From assembly GCA_963708775.1 (NCBI GenBank), contig CAVPTI010000010.1, forward strand, positions 310,001 to 374,000: a DNA stretch of 64,000 nt. Reading direction: 5' to 3'. Source of the DNA: JAGVSR01 sp963708775. Lineage in GTDB: Bacteria; Pseudomonadota; Alphaproteobacteria; Rhizobiales; Hyphomicrobiaceae. Of this stretch, positions 26,988-35,407 are shown piece after piece; within the stretch, counting starts at the first letter, position 1, and every line of letters starts with the position of its first letter. Position numbers and translations under genes: made by a program. The notes beneath the pieces are model-generated. The model was not told the origin of the DNA. It ran no database searches and saw only the letters and a list, made by a program, of their open reading frames with translations.

Positions 26988-27713
26988 CTAGGGTGCCGCT
27001 TTCTTGACCAGTAAATCCGGTCGTCGCTCAGCCGTGACCCGCAATGACTCCGCCCGGCGCCACGCCTCAATGGCTTTATGATCGCCAGACAAGAGGACAT
27101 CGGGAATTGACTTGCCCTCCCACTCGCGCGGACGGGTGTATTGCGGATACTCCAGCAGCCCGCTTTCGAAACTTTCGCTGGCCAAGCTCTGCGCTGCTCC
27201 GAGAACACCAGGAAGCAGCCGCACGCAGGTATCCATGAGAACCATCGCCGCCAGTTCCCCTCCGGACAGCACATAATCGCCGATCGAAATCTCCAAAAGT
27301 TGGCGGCCGGCGATGACGCGCTCATCGATGCCTTCGAACCGGCCCGCAAGAAGGACCGCCCCCGGCCCAGCCGCCAAGGCCTTTGCGAGTTCCTGATCGA
27401 GTGTGCGCCCGCGCGGCGACAAGTAGATCAGCGGCGCGTCGGGATTACCGGAGCGTGCCGCATCGAGAGCAGGTCCGAGCACATCGGCCCGCAGAACCAT
27501 CCCCGCGCCCCCACCGGCCGGCGTGTCGTCCACTTGCCGGTGCTTACCCAGCCCGAAGTCGCGGATCTGAAGCGTTGTCAGAGACCATAAACCTGCAGCG
27601 AGCGCCTGCCCAACAAGCGAAATGCCGAGCGGTCCCGGGAACATGTCCGGAAACAGCGTGAGCACGCTCACGCGCCACGCCGGCCGCCCGTCACTGGCGG
27701 GAAAATGAGCCAT
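26988..27713 (-). CDS. trmD: tRNA (guanosine(37)-N1)-methyltransferase
   Basis: SPOUT-class enzyme that methylates G37 next to the anticodon, preventing frameshifting. The 241-residue protein shows VLTLFPDMF at the start, the QIRDFGLGKHRQVDDTPAGGGAGMV segment (residues about 49-73), the trefoil-knot SAM site LAGRFEGIDERV and the GDYVLSGGELAAMV motif. It starts six bases after the DUF1330 gene on the same strand. Unlike most proteobacteria, rimM and rpsP are not immediately upstream. Confidence 0.97.
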   Translation of the reverse strand: MAHFPASDGRPAWRVSVLTLFPDMFPGPLGISLVGQALAAGLWSLTTLQIRDFGLGKHRQVDDTPAGGGAGMVLRADVLGPALDAARSGNPDAPLIYLSPRGRTLDQELAKALAAGPGAVLLAGRFEGIDERVIAGRQLLEISIGDYVLSGGELAAMVLMDTCVRLLPGVLGAAQSLASESFESGLLEYPQYTRPREWEGKSIPDVLLSGDHKAIEAWRRAESLRVTAERRPDLLVKKAAP

Positions 27714-27719
27714 CGCCCC

Positions 27720-28007
27720 TCAAACGCCCTCGACGACAGTGATGTCGATCGTTCCTGCACCCTGGCGCAAGGCCTTAGCCTCAGCATATTCGGGGCTGCG
27801 GGCATACCCGATCGCATGCTCAAAGCTTGGAAACTCGAGCACGACATTCCGCGCTACGCCATTTCCTTCAACGATCTCGCACTTGCCGCCGCGCACGATG
27901 GGTTTGCCTTCATACTTGTCGAGCGCAATCTTCGATTTTGCAACGTACTGGCCCCACTTCTCGGCGTCCGTAACGGTGGCGTGCGCGATCACATATCCCT
28001 TCGGCAT
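27720..28007 (-). CDS. DUF1330 domain-containing protein
   Basis: A 95-residue ferredoxin-like fold protein of the DUF1330 family, of unknown function. The pattern PKGYVIAHATVTDAEKWGQYV, then GGKCEIVEG and VVLEFPSFEHAIGYARSPEY, is characteristic. The ATG at 28005-28007 matches the usual family start; a longer frame from 28064 adds an unconserved leader. It lies between pyrF and trmD. The pyrF-DUF1330 pairing is common in Hyphomicrobiales. Confidence 0.88.
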   Translation of the reverse strand: MPKGYVIAHATVTDAEKWGQYVAKSKIALDKYEGKPIVRGGKCEIVEGNGVARNVVLEFPSFEHAIGYARSPEYAEAKALRQGAGTIDITVVEGV

Positions 28008-28107
28008 TCTGCTCTCGTCCTTTGAACCATTGAGATCGCGGAAGGCATAAGCCGCGCGGCGCACGCCTGCAAGCGAGGCCGACTGAAAAGCTCGTGCAGA
28101 GCCCTGC

Positions 28108-28809
28108 TCAGGCCTGCCGGATGTGATTGTGAAAGGTCAGTGCCGCTTGCACGGGGTCATCGGCCTGCGTGATTGGCCGCCCAACCACAATATGGTTCGC
28201 CCCCGCGCTTATGGCATGTTCCGGCGTCATGACGCGTTCCTGGTCGTCGGTTGTGCTTCCGGCCAACCGGATACCAGGAGTGACGATCAGAAAATCAGGG
28301 CTAGTTGCGGCGCGTATGGCGGCCGCTTCCTGACCTGACGCGATAACACCGTCAAACCCAGCTTCATGCGCCAGCTGGGCGCGGTGCAGCACCAGTTCGC
28401 CCGGTGTGAAGCGACTACCCTGCTGCTTCAGATCGTCCCCTGTCAGGTTTGTCATGACGGTGACGGCAAGCAGTTTCAGCTGACTGGGGCCGCGTCCGGC
28501 GACTGCCGCACGCAACGTCTTGAGGTCATGACCATGCACCGTGAGGAAATCGACTCCCAGTTCGCGTGCATTTGAAACCGCCCGCTCGACGGTGTTGCCG
28601 ATATCGAGCAGCTTCATATCCAGAAAAACGCGCTTGCCTTGAGCCATCAAACTGTCGGCAAGATCAAGTCCGCCAGCGAAAAGCAATTCAAGCCCAACCT
28701 TGTAGAAGGAAACTGCGTCGTCGAGCTTGGCAACGAGCCGCTGCGCTTCCTCCACTGTTGGCATATCGAGCGCAACGATCAGACGATCCTTTAGGGGAGT
28801 GTGGCTCAT
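28108..28809 (-). CDS. pyrF: orotidine 5'-phosphate decarboxylase
   Basis: Last step of UMP synthesis, converting OMP to UMP. The 233-residue TIM-barrel protein opens RLIVALDMPTVEEA and has the catalytic Asp/Lys motif FLDMKLLDIGNTVERAV (residues about 62-78). The phosphate-binding region near the end is VVGRPITQADDPV. It begins 21 bases after the restored stop of the FMN reductase gene. Confidence 0.96.
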   Translation of the reverse strand: MSHTPLKDRLIVALDMPTVEEAQRLVAKLDDAVSFYKVGLELLFAGGLDLADSLMAQGKRVFLDMKLLDIGNTVERAVSNARELGVDFLTVHGHDLKTLRAAVAGRGPSQLKLLAVTVMTNLTGDDLKQQGSRFTPGELVLHRAQLAHEAGFDGVIASGQEAAAIRAATSPDFLIVTPGIRLAGSTTDDQERVMTPEHAISAGANHIVVGRPITQADDPVQAALTFHNHIRQA

Positions 28810-28830
28810 GGCAGAGATCCGGTTGATGCA

Positions 28831-29428
28831 CTATCCATGCAGCACGTGCGCGGCGCGGGCAAGCTTCTGAAATCAAGCTCTTGAACTGCTCCTGACTGTC
28901 TTTGTTCTTCAAGTGGCCGTGCTCGTCGTAAGCGTCCATGGCCCGCGGAACAGCAAATTGTTCCGGCAAAACCAACGCACCCAGTCCCAGTTCGAGAACG
29001 GTTCGAGCCGTATTGAGGCCGCGCAGCCCGCCCATTCCACCGGGCGACGAGGAGCCAAGCGCAAAAACGCGCGTCTTGAAGACGGCGAGCGGTTCTTCGC
29101 CCTCATTTTTAATGCGGCTCATCCAGTCGAGCGTGTTCTTCAAGAGCGGGGTGATGGATGCGTTGTATTCCGGGCACGCGATGAACACGCCCGTGTGGAC
29201 TCGCATCAGCGCCTCAAATTTCCGGGCGTTATCAGGGATGCCTTCGGTGTTCTGCAAATCCGCGTCGTAGAGCGGCATCGCGTAATCGCCGAGATCGGCA
29301 AACGTCGCAGCTATGCCGTTCGCTTCCGCGATCGTAGCGCCAAGCCGTGCCAGACGCATATTGTGCGATCCGGTCCGGGCCGAACCGGCAAAGAACAACA
29401 ATCGAGGAGCATTCGGCGTGACAGACAT
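28831..29428 (-). CDS. NADPH-dependent FMN reductase family protein (frameshifted)
   Basis: Flavodoxin-fold oxidoreductase that reduces FMN or quinones with NAD(P)H. The FMN phosphate loop is GSARTGSHNMRLA near residues 15-27. ACPEYNASITPLLKNTLDWMSR is the typical second flavin loop, and LGSSSPGGMGGLRGL the third. As written, the frame reads on into pyrF. Removing one base at about 28867 gives LISKLARAAHVLHG and a TAG at 28831-28833, a 198-residue protein of normal size ending just before pyrF. Its exact substrate is unknown. Confidence 0.85.
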
Positions 29429-29530
29429 TGCAAATCCCTAGTGCTGCCAAGCCACCGAAAGCGGCGAGCCCGGACGATGATACATCAGCACGACGCGGCA
29501 AATGCCGGCCGGTTCCAAGCCCGGACGGCG

Positions 29531-30694
29531 TCAGCCCTCGCCACCGAAAAGATCTTTCATGCGCGCAAAAAACCCCGTGCTTTCCGGGCTCGTTTCCTTG
29601 GCACTGAGCTTCTCGAATTCTTCCAGCAACTCACGCTGCTTGCGCGACAGATTTTTGGGTGTCTCGACGTCAACCTGGATGTAGAGGTCGCCGGCCGCAT
29701 TCGACCGCAAAACAGGCATACCCTTACCTTTCAAGCGAAACTGCTTGCCGGTCTCAGTGCCTTCGGGAACTTTCACACGGCTCATCGTGCCATCGAGGGT
29801 TGGCACCTCGATCTGACCACCGAGCGCAGCCGTCGTCATCGAGATCGGCACGCGGCAGAATACGTCCGCTCCGTCGCGCTGGAAAAACTCGTGCGGCTTG
29901 ATCGACAGGAAAATGTAAAGATCCCCCGCGGGGCCTCCACGTAATCCGGCCTCACCCTCGCCGCTGAGGCGAATACGCGTTCCGTCTTCGACGCCCGCCG
30001 GAATGTTGACGGATAGCGTGCGCTCCTTCACGACGCGGCCAGCTCCGTTGCACGCGGAGCAGGGGTCGGCGATCGTCTCGCCGCGGCCCTGACAGGTCGG
30101 GCAGGTCCGCTCGATGGTGAAGAAGCCTTGGCTCGCGCGAACCTTGCCGGCTCCGCCGCACGTCCCGCACGTCACGGGCTTGGTACCAGCCTTGGCGCCG
30201 GTCCCCGAACAGGTCTCGCAGACGATGCTGGTCGGCACGCGAACTTGCGCGGTTTTGCCCGCGAAAGCGTCGTCGAGCGTAATTTCCATGTTGTAGCGCA
30301 GGTCGGCCCCGCGCTCGCGCCCCGATCGCCGCTGCTGGCCACCACCACCGCCGCCACCACGACGGCCGCCCATGAACTCGCCGAAAAGATCGTCGAAGAT
30401 ATCGGACATCGATGATGCGAAGTCGGGCCCAAAACCGGCGCCGCCCCCACCGCGCCCGCCCATGCCGCCGTCGAAGGCCGCATGCCCGAAACGGTCGTAG
30501 GCCGCGCGTTTTTGCGGGTCCTTCAAGACCTCGTAGGCCTCGTTCAGTTCTTTAAATTTCTGTTCCGCATCCGTGTCTCCGGGATTGCGGTCGGGATGGT
30601 GATCCTTGGCGAGCTTGCGAAACGCGGATTTTAAATCCTGTTCGCTCGCAGCCCGCTGCACCCCGAGAACGTCATAGTAATCGCGTTTGGCCAT
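29531..30694 (-). CDS. dnaJ: chaperone protein DnaJ
   Basis: Hsp40 co-chaperone stimulating DnaK ATPase. The 387-residue protein has a J domain with the HPD tripeptide at about 33-35. A Gly/Phe-rich linker follows (GGMGGRGGGGAGFGPDF and a poly-Gly run). The zinc region has four CxxCxGxG repeats (CETCSGTG, CGTCGGAG, CPTCQGRG, CSACNGAG), and a substrate-binding C-terminal domain closes the protein. It follows dnaK on the same strand with a hairpin terminator between, so it may have its own promoter as well as readthrough from dnaK. Confidence 0.98.
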   Translation of the reverse strand: MAKRDYYDVLGVQRAASEQDLKSAFRKLAKDHHPDRNPGDTDAEQKFKELNEAYEVLKDPQKRAAYDRFGHAAFDGGMGGRGGGGAGFGPDFASSMSDIFDDLFGEFMGGRRGGGGGGGQQRRSGRERGADLRYNMEITLDDAFAGKTAQVRVPTSIVCETCSGTGAKAGTKPVTCGTCGGAGKVRASQGFFTIERTCPTCQGRGETIADPCSACNGAGRVVKERTLSVNIPAGVEDGTRIRLSGEGEAGLRGGPAGDLYIFLSIKPHEFFQRDGADVFCRVPISMTTAALGGQIEVPTLDGTMSRVKVPEGTETGKQFRLKGKGMPVLRSNAAGDLYIQVDVETPKNLSRKQRELLEEFEKLSAKETSPESTGFFARMKDLFGGEG

Positions 30695-30830
30695 AGGGGC
30701 GTTTTATCCGGAGCAGGAAGGGCGGCACTGTTCTGATGAAACGGCCTTGGTTTCCGGCCTAGCATAACGTCCAGAATTAATTGGCCGCCACGTCGCCGCA
30801 AGGGCGTGCGCGATCGGCCGCCGGGAACGG

Positions 30831-30866
30831 AAACCGCCCCGCCGCACGAGGCGGCAGGGCGGGATT
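30831..30866 (-). terminator. hairpin terminator after dnaK
   Basis: On the minus strand a long GC stem (CCGCCCTGCCGC paired with GCGGCGGGGCGG, one wobble) with a short loop is followed by TTT, directly after the dnaK stop. Its position between dnaK and dnaJ suggests it reduces dnaJ readthrough. Confidence 0.65.
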
Positions 30867-30873
30867 TCTGAGA

Positions 30874-32793
30874 TCAACCGGCTTTCTTCTTGTCGTCCTT
30901 GACCTCTTCGAAGTCGGCATCAACGACGTTGTCGTCCGCCGACTCGCTGGCCGAGGTGCCGTCACCGGCATCCGCGCCGGTGCCCGCCGAAGCGCTGTAA
31001 ATGGCCTCGCCGATCTTCATCGCCACCTGCGCAAGCGCGTTGGTTGCCGCCTTAATCTTCTCGGCGTCATCCGACCCGAGCGCATCCTTCACGTTCGCGA
31101 TCGCGCTCTCGACATCGCCCTTGACCGCCGTGACGGCCGCATTGGAGGCATTGTCGGCAAGCTGCTTCTCGGTCGCATGGACGAGCGCTTCGGCCTGGTT
31201 CTTCGCTTCGACGAAATCACGCTTCCGCTTGTCTTCGGTCGCGTGTGCCTCAGCGTCTTTGACCATACGCTCGACTTCCGCATCCGACAGCCCACCCGAG
31301 GCCTGAATGCGTACCGACTGCTCCTTGCCGGTCGCCTTGTCCTTGGCCGAGACGTGCACAATGCCGTTGGCATCGATGTCGAACGTCACTTCCACCTGCG
31401 GCACGCCACGCGGAGCCGGCGGCAGGCCGACGAGGTCGAACTGGCCGAGCAGCTTGTTGTCCGCCGCCATTTCGCGCTCGCCCTGGCTGACCCGAATGGT
31501 GACAGCTGTCTGTCCATCTTCGGCAGTCGAGAACACCTGGCTCTTCTTCGTCGGAATGGTCGTGTTGCGGTCAATGAGCCGGGTAAACACGCCACCCAGC
31601 GTTTCAATGCCGAGCGACAGCGGCGTCACGTCGAGCAGCAGAACATCCTTGACTTCGCCCTTGAGCACGCCGGCCTGGATTGCGGCGCCGACTGCCACGA
31701 CTTCATCCGGGTTCACGCCCTTATGTGGCTCCTTGCCGAACAGCTCCTTCACCGTCTGCTGAACCTTCGGCATGCGGGTCATGCCGCCGACGAGAACGAC
31801 TTCATCGATCTCGGCAGCCTTGAGGCCGGCATCCTTGATGGCCTGCAGGCACGGACCCTTTGTCCGCTCGATCAGGTCTTCCACGAGGCTTTCGAGCTTG
31901 GCGCGCGTCAGCTTCATCGTCAGATGCTTCGGACCCGAAGCATCCGCCGTGATGAACGGCAGGTTGATTTCAGTCTGAGCCGACGACGAAAGTTCGATCT
32001 TTGCCTTTTCAGCGGCTTCCTTCAGGCGCTGCAGAGCGAGCTTGTCGCCGCGCAGATCGATGCCGTTCGACTTCTTGAATTCATCGGCAAGGTACGACAC
32101 GAGCTTCATGTCGAAGTCTTCGCCACCCAGGAAGGTGTCGCCGTTCGTCGACTTCACCTCGAAGACGCCGTCGCCGATTTCCAGAACCGAGATGTCGAAG
32201 GTGCCGCCGCCAAGGTCGTAGACGGCGATCGTCTTCGCTTCCTTCTTCTTATCGAGGCCATAGGCGAGCGCGGCTGCCGTCGGCTCGTTGATGATCCGCA
32301 GGACTTCCAGGCCCGCAATCTTGCCGGCATCCTTCGTCGCCTGACGCTGGGCGTCGTTGAAATACGCCGGAACCGTGATGACGGCCTGCGTGACGCTTTC
32401 GCCGAGCTTGGCTTCGGCGGTTTCCTTCATCTTCTGAAGAATGAAAGCGGAGACCTGCTGGGGCGAATACGCCTGGCCGTCAATCTCGACCCATGCATCG
32501 CCGTTCGTGCCCTTCACGATCTTGTAGGGCACGAGCTTCTTGTCCTTCTCGACCATGGGGTCTTCGAAGCGACGGCCAATCAAACGCTTGATCGCGAATA
32601 AGGTGCCGGTCGGATTGGTCACAGCCTGACGCTTGGCGGGCAGGCCGACAAGGCGCTCGCCGTCGTTGAAGGCGACGATGGACGGGGTGGTGTTGGCGCC
32701 CTCGGCGTTTTCCAAAACGCGCGGCTTGCCACCCTCCATGACGGCGACGCACGAGTTTGTGGTGCCGAGGTCGATGCCGATCACTTTAGCCAT
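30874..32793 (-). CDS. dnaK: chaperone protein DnaK (Hsp70)
   Basis: ATP-dependent Hsp70 chaperone of the cytoplasm, 639 residues. It opens with the nucleotide-binding signature IGIDLGTTNSCVAVMEGG, and VYDLGGGTFDISVLEIGDG and VLVGGMTRMPKVQ are the other Hsp70 signatures. The linker DVLLLDVTPLSLGIETLGGV precedes the substrate-binding domain, and the acidic tail ends FEEVKDDKKKAG. An RpoH-type promoter lies about 130 bases upstream, in keeping with heat-shock control. Confidence 0.98.
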   Translation of the reverse strand: MAKVIGIDLGTTNSCVAVMEGGKPRVLENAEGANTTPSIVAFNDGERLVGLPAKRQAVTNPTGTLFAIKRLIGRRFEDPMVEKDKKLVPYKIVKGTNGDAWVEIDGQAYSPQQVSAFILQKMKETAEAKLGESVTQAVITVPAYFNDAQRQATKDAGKIAGLEVLRIINEPTAAALAYGLDKKKEAKTIAVYDLGGGTFDISVLEIGDGVFEVKSTNGDTFLGGEDFDMKLVSYLADEFKKSNGIDLRGDKLALQRLKEAAEKAKIELSSSAQTEINLPFITADASGPKHLTMKLTRAKLESLVEDLIERTKGPCLQAIKDAGLKAAEIDEVVLVGGMTRMPKVQQTVKELFGKEPHKGVNPDEVVAVGAAIQAGVLKGEVKDVLLLDVTPLSLGIETLGGVFTRLIDRNTTIPTKKSQVFSTAEDGQTAVTIRVSQGEREMAADNKLLGQFDLVGLPPAPRGVPQVEVTFDIDANGIVHVSAKDKATGKEQSVRIQASGGLSDAEVERMVKDAEAHATEDKRKRDFVEAKNQAEALVHATEKQLADNASNAAVTAVKGDVESAIANVKDALGSDDAEKIKAATNALAQVAMKIGEAIYSASAGTGADAGDGTSASESADDNVVDADFEEVKDDKKKAG

Positions 32794-32922
32794 GGTGAAC
32801 TTCCTTTTTCGTTGTGGCGAACCGCCAGGACCCTTGTCATGGCATCCGGTACCGCCCCGCGCCCGTTAGAGAGGGCCGGAGCCGCTGCGGTCCCCAGGGG
32901 AGTTAATGAGACGTGGTGGTCA

Positions 32923-32953
32923 CGTATATAGGGCGGTTTTAGAGGGGTGCAAC
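32923..32953 (-). promoter_or_regulatory. RpoH (sigma-32) type heat-shock promoter of dnaK
   Basis: On the minus strand GTTG is followed by exactly 17 bases and then CCTATATACG. This matches the alphaproteobacterial RpoH consensus CTTG-N17/18-CYTATNTNNG except for the first base of the -35. The predicted start of transcription is near 32915, giving a leader of about 120 bases before dnaK. Confidence 0.72.
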
Positions 32954-33022
32954 GGGAGTGGATCACGCCGCCGTGACTAAAATCTATCGTGGCCAGGATG
33001 CCGCACACCAACGGAGACACTA

Positions 33023-33688
33023 ATGGCCATCTCGGCAAAAAATCCAGTAGCAAAGACGTCTTCGGACCCTGTTGCCGCGCTTCCGGAAGGGTTTCGCCTG
33101 ATTGCAGGGGCCTTAACGAGCGCCGAGCAGAAGGCTCTGTTGGTCGACATCGAGGATGTGATGTTATCCGCTCCGCTGTTTCAGCCGCGCATGCCTAAAA
33201 CCGGGCAACCCTTTTCGGTGATGATGAGCAACTGCGGCCCGCTGGGGTGGGTATCGGACAAGGAGCGCGGCTACCGTTATCAGGCCACCCACGTCGAAAC
33301 CGGCCGAACTTGGCCCCCGATGCCCCAGAAGTTGCTCGACCTGTGGCGAGATCATGCCGCGTTCGACGGCCTGCCTGAAGCGTGTCTGATCAACCATTAT
33401 CCGGCCGGTGCGAAGATGGGCTCCCACCGCGACAAGGACGAAGATGAGCCCCGTGCCCCGGTTCTATCGGTATCACTCGGCGATGATGCCATATTCCATG
33501 TCGGCGGGAGTAAGCGCGGTGATCCCAAAGTGCGCGTCACACTCCGCTCGGGTGATGTGTGCCTGCTCGGCGGCCCCTCCCGGTTCGCCTATCATGGCAT
33601 CGATCGCATCCTGCCCGGAACCTCAGATCTCGTGCCCGGCGGAGGCCGCATCAACCTCACGCTGCGGCGCGTGACGCGGCTCGGCTGA
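33023..33688 (+). CDS. alkB: alpha-ketoglutarate-dependent dioxygenase AlkB
   Basis: Fe(II)/2-oxoglutarate dioxygenase repairing alkylated DNA or RNA bases (1-methyladenine, 3-methylcytosine). The 221-residue protein has CLINHYPAGAKMGSHRDKDE, containing the metal-binding HxD and the preceding substrate-recognition loop. The distal metal His is in RFAYHGIDRI, and the oxoglutarate-binding Arg is in RINLTLRRV. The last 32 bases overlap the end of the convergent DMT transporter gene. It stands alone as a plus-strand gene within the heat-shock block. Confidence 0.95.
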   Translation: MAISAKNPVAKTSSDPVAALPEGFRLIAGALTSAEQKALLVDIEDVMLSAPLFQPRMPKTGQPFSVMMSNCGPLGWVSDKERGYRYQATHVETGRTWPPMPQKLLDLWRDHAAFDGLPEACLINHYPAGAKMGSHRDKDEDEPRAPVLSVSLGDDAIFHVGGSKRGDPKVRVTLRSGDVCLLGGPSRFAYHGIDRILPGTSDLVPGGGRINLTLRRVTRLG

Positions 33689-34550
33689 GCCACGGACCCA
33701 ACTGGACAAGCAAGACCGCCGCGATCATCAATCCGGCCCCGAACCACGATACGGGGCTCAGCCGCTCTCCAAGCATCAAGGCGCCCGCTGCCGCAGCAAA
33801 CAGGCTCTCAGCCGAGAGAATGACAGCCGCTTCTGGCGGCGTCGTGTGACGGATCGCGATGGTGAAGAGGGTATAGGTTAATGCGGTCGAGACGAGACCC
33901 ACGAACAGGATCGGGACTGCCGCACCACGCAGTGCGTCAAGCGTCGGCTGCTCGAATGTGAGAGCCGCGACCGATGCGCAAAGCGTCACCACCGTGAATT
34001 GGATCACGGTGTAGGTGAGCGGCCGTTCGAAATGGCTCGCCTTGCCAGTCAGCACGCAATGGGTGGCCCAGAACAGCGCCCCTACCATCACCAGCAATTC
34101 ACCGGTGCCCAGTCCGCCGATCGTCCCGCCGCCGAGCAGCCACGTCCCGACAAACGACATCCCGATCGCCGGCCACACAAGTCGCGGTGGATACGTGGAA
34201 GACAAGATCCACGAAACAATGGGCGTGAACACCACGTAGAGCGACGTTAAAAATCCGGTGTTCGTGACGGATGCGGTTCGCAAGCCTTCCTGTTGGAGGA
34301 ATGCCGCGGCGAGAAATGCCGCCCCGCATTGGGCAGCCAGACGCGAGAGGCCCGCAGGGGCAGGGCGTGCCGCAGCGCGGCAAGTCTCGAGATAGGCCAT
34401 CGGTGCGAGCACCAGAACCGCGAGGCCGGCCCGCGACGCGATGAACGTCCACGGGCCAACATACGCCATCGCATCTTTCTGAAAATAGAACGCGACGCCC
34501 CACAGCGCGGCCGAGAACAGCAATACGAAATCAGCCTGGAGGCGTGTCAT
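33657..34550 (-). CDS. DMT superfamily (EamA) transporter
   Basis: Inner-membrane permease of the drug/metabolite transporter superfamily, 297 residues with ten predicted membrane helices in two EamA halves. The first half contains ALWGVAFYFQKDAMAYVGPW and the second GALFWATHCVLTGKASH. The C-terminal helix region ESLFAAAAGALMLGERLSPVSWFGAGLM is a family hallmark. The solute is unknown (family members export amino acids or metabolites). Its stop lies inside the convergent alkB coding end. Confidence 0.9.
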   Translation of the reverse strand: MTRLQADFVLLFSAALWGVAFYFQKDAMAYVGPWTFIASRAGLAVLVLAPMAYLETCRAAARPAPAGLSRLAAQCGAAFLAAAFLQQEGLRTASVTNTGFLTSLYVVFTPIVSWILSSTYPPRLVWPAIGMSFVGTWLLGGGTIGGLGTGELLVMVGALFWATHCVLTGKASHFERPLTYTVIQFTVVTLCASVAALTFEQPTLDALRGAAVPILFVGLVSTALTYTLFTIAIRHTTPPEAAVILSAESLFAAAAGALMLGERLSPVSWFGAGLMIAAVLLVQLGPWLSRAASRAAA

Positions 34551-34653
34551 TTCAGCAAGCTCTAGCAGAGTTCAGCAACGTGAGCAGAAGACCGTGCGAG
34601 AGTGCGTCGGTCCCGGCTTTCTAACCCCGCCAGACGAAACGAGCCCTGACCGC

Positions 34654-35319
34654 TCACTCGCTATTCGACGGATCTTCGGCCGGCGGCGCTGACTCCGGGC
34701 TATTGCCCGCGTCTGGCTTGCCCGGCTTCGGCCCACCTTTGGCAGTAACAACGACAGCCGGGCGGATCACCCGCTCTTCGATAACGTAGCCGGCCTGGAA
34801 CACCTGCAAGATGGTGCCTTGCGGCACGTCCGAACGATCGTGCTGCATCATGGGCTGATGCAGATGCGGGTTGAACATCTCCCCCTCGGGCCAAATGCGC
34901 TTGACACCATGGCGCTCGAGAACGCCCTTCAATTGGCCGTCGATCATGCCGACACCTTCTACGAGGGTGGCCAGGGCCGGATCGGCCTCGGCAGCGCCGG
35001 CCGGAACAGCGGCCATGGCACGTTCGAAGTTGTCGGCCACGTCAATGATATCGAGCGCGAACTTCGAAATTGCGAACTTTGCCGTCTCGACTTTTTCGCG
35101 ATCGGTGCGCTTGCGCAGGTTATCCATGTCGGCAACGAGACGCAGCGTCTCTGTCTTCGCCTTGGCGAGTTCCTCGTTCGCCTTCGCCAGATCGTCCTGG
35201 AGAGCGCCGATGATGGCCTTCAACTGTTCCGCTCCAAAGTCAGCGGACTGCGCATCGAAGGGCTGCTGCTGTTCGTTGGGTACAGCGTTCGGATCGGGCG
35301 TGCTATTGGGATCGGACAT
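34654..35319 (-). CDS. grpE: nucleotide exchange factor GrpE
   Basis: Exchanges ADP for ATP on DnaK. The 221-residue protein has an acidic Gln-rich N-terminus, a long coiled coil (LKAIIGALQDDLAKANEELAK through TLRLVADMDNLRKRTDREK) and the C-terminal beta-domain with the GrpE signature (FNPHLHQPMMQHDRSDVPQGTILQVFQAGY, split here for length at residues about 159-188). The start MSDPNSTPDP at 35317-35319 is chosen because upstream in-frame sequence is low-quality and unconserved. It follows hrcA by 88 bases on the same strand, an arrangement common in alphaproteobacteria. Confidence 0.97.
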   Translation of the reverse strand: MSDPNSTPDPNAVPNEQQQPFDAQSADFGAEQLKAIIGALQDDLAKANEELAKAKTETLRLVADMDNLRKRTDREKVETAKFAISKFALDIIDVADNFERAMAAVPAGAAEADPALATLVEGVGMIDGQLKGVLERHGVKRIWPEGEMFNPHLHQPMMQHDRSDVPQGTILQVFQAGYVIEERVIRPAVVVTAKGGPKPGKPDAGNSPESAPPAEDPSNSE

Positions 35320-35407
35320 GGGGGCTCGATCGCTCTCTTCTGATCTGGTTCTGATGGATGTCGCGGTATCGGCCGAAGGCCGGAAAAAATCAAGAGACGA
35401 GGCAAAA

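Noticed and set aside
28688..28830. Extension of the FMN reductase frame into pyrF
   Set aside because: The extension is unconserved and overlaps pyrF; removing one base at about 28867 gives a natural stop at 28831.
30781..32601. 606-codon open frame on the plus strand
   Set aside because: It lies antisense to dnaK throughout; the protein is a low-complexity Arg/His/Asp-rich mirror of dnaK codons and matches no family. High GC content opens such shadow frames.
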